A stretch of DNA of 6,306 nt from Chitinophagaceae bacterium (GTDB lineage: Bacteria; Bacteroidota; Bacteroidia; Chitinophagales; Chitinophagaceae): contig CANLED010000132.1 in the NCBI GenBank assembly GCA_947489175.1, forward strand, positions 1 through 6,306, in the 5' to 3' direction. Numbering within the stretch: position 1 is the first letter of the stretch; every line of letters begins with the position of its first letter. The notes under the pieces are model-generated. The model was not told the DNA's origin. It did no database searches and worked only from the letters and a program-made list of their open reading frames with translations. Below, one piece after another: positions 6,171-6,306 of this stretch. The position numbers and the translations under genes were made by a program.

Positions 6171-6306
6171 TCAGACGGTGGTGAGTAATTCTGTATATAT
6201 AGTATTCAAATTTGAAACAATGGCTTGAACATGAAACTGTTTTGCATCAACAAAAGCATTCATACCATAACTTGAAACTAGTTCAGGTTCAGTAAATATT
6301 TGATCA
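6171..6306 (-). CDS. Glycosyltransferase family 4, C-terminal end (partial)
   Basis: This is the last 44 codons plus TGA (6173-6171) of a gene that enters from beyond the window. The translation begins DQIFTEPELVSSYGMNAFVD, continues through AKQFHVQAIVSNLNTIY and ends ELLTTV. By itself this is only a helical C-terminal tail. It is assigned to GT4 because it is nearly identical to the tail of the remnant at 5861-6170, which still carries the GT4 donor-binding region. The full gene presumably transfers a sugar from a nucleotide donor to the lipid-linked glycan at the cytosolic face of the membrane. The final Val instead of Asp is explained by the recombination junction immediately downstream. 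Whether the rest of the gene is intact cannot be seen. Confidence 0.75.
   Translation of the reverse strand, partial: DQIFTEPELVSSYGMNAFVDAKQFHVQAIVSNLNTIYTELLTTV
6171..6306 (-). repeat. Direct repeat, upstream copy of the glycosyltransferase 3' end
   Basis: Partner of 5861-5996. Similarity starts sharply at the TGA stop and reaches the last base of the window. The period of 310 bp is not a multiple of three, so the two copies are in different reading frames relative to each other. Confidence 0.95.

Noticed and set aside
6158..6176. Programmed frameshift joining the GT4 end to the downstream remnant
   Set aside because: The remnant is in the +1 frame, but GTC TGA T is not a good slippery site and no stimulatory element is seen. 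A duplication junction explains the arrangement better.
5861..6306. Insertion sequence or CRISPR origin of the 310-bp repeat
   Set aside because: There are only two copies, both are coding for a glycosyltransferase tail, and there are no inverted ends, transposase or regular spacers.

Overview
This window is a slice of a surface-polysaccharide (O-antigen, capsule or exopolysaccharide) biosynthesis locus. Every gene I can support lies on the minus strand, so transcription runs from high to low coordinates. The organism is probably a member of the Bacteroidota: the DNA is AT-rich, most starts lack a clear Shine-Dalgarno sequence and have A/T-rich leaders instead, and the initiating transferase at the low end looks like the large four-helix type common in that phylum. 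This assignment is inference from style, because no rRNA or other marker is present.

Layout in transcription order. (1) 6306-6171: the last 44 codons of a family GT4 glycosyltransferase, entering from outside the window. (2) 6170-5861: a second, broken copy of the same 3' end, carrying the E-x7-E donor-sugar motif but no N-terminal half. (3) 5833-4556: a PaaK/CapK-like adenylate-forming enzyme. (4) 4527-3490: a DUF354 protein of GT-B type. (5) 3493-2480: a Gfo/Idh/MocA NAD(P)-dependent sugar oxidoreductase, overlapping gene 4 by 4 nt. (6) 2477-1599: a TIM-barrel protein distantly like aldo/keto reductases, with the usual catalytic Asp and Tyr apparently missing. (7) 1575-457: the non-hydrolysing UDP-GlcNAc 2-epimerase WecB. 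(8) 434-1: the four-helix N-terminal part of a polyprenyl-phosphate sugar-1-phosphate transferase, running off the window.

Gaps between genes 3 to 8 are from -4 to 28 nt, and I see no terminator or promoter between them, so they are probably one operon. WecB should supply UDP-ManNAc, the membrane transferase should load the first sugar phosphate onto undecaprenyl phosphate, and the GT4 enzyme should extend the chain. Genes 3 to 6 look like a module that makes or attaches an unusual residue: redox on a sugar ring, activation of a carboxylate, and a possible transferase or epimerase. The substrate cannot be read from the sequence.

The most striking structural feature is the duplicated glycosyltransferase 3' end (5861-5996 and 6171-6306, 310 bp apart, 126 of 136 positions identical). 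Most differences are synonymous. That pattern suggests two alleles that diverged under selection and were later joined at a short microhomology, rather than a recent simple duplication.
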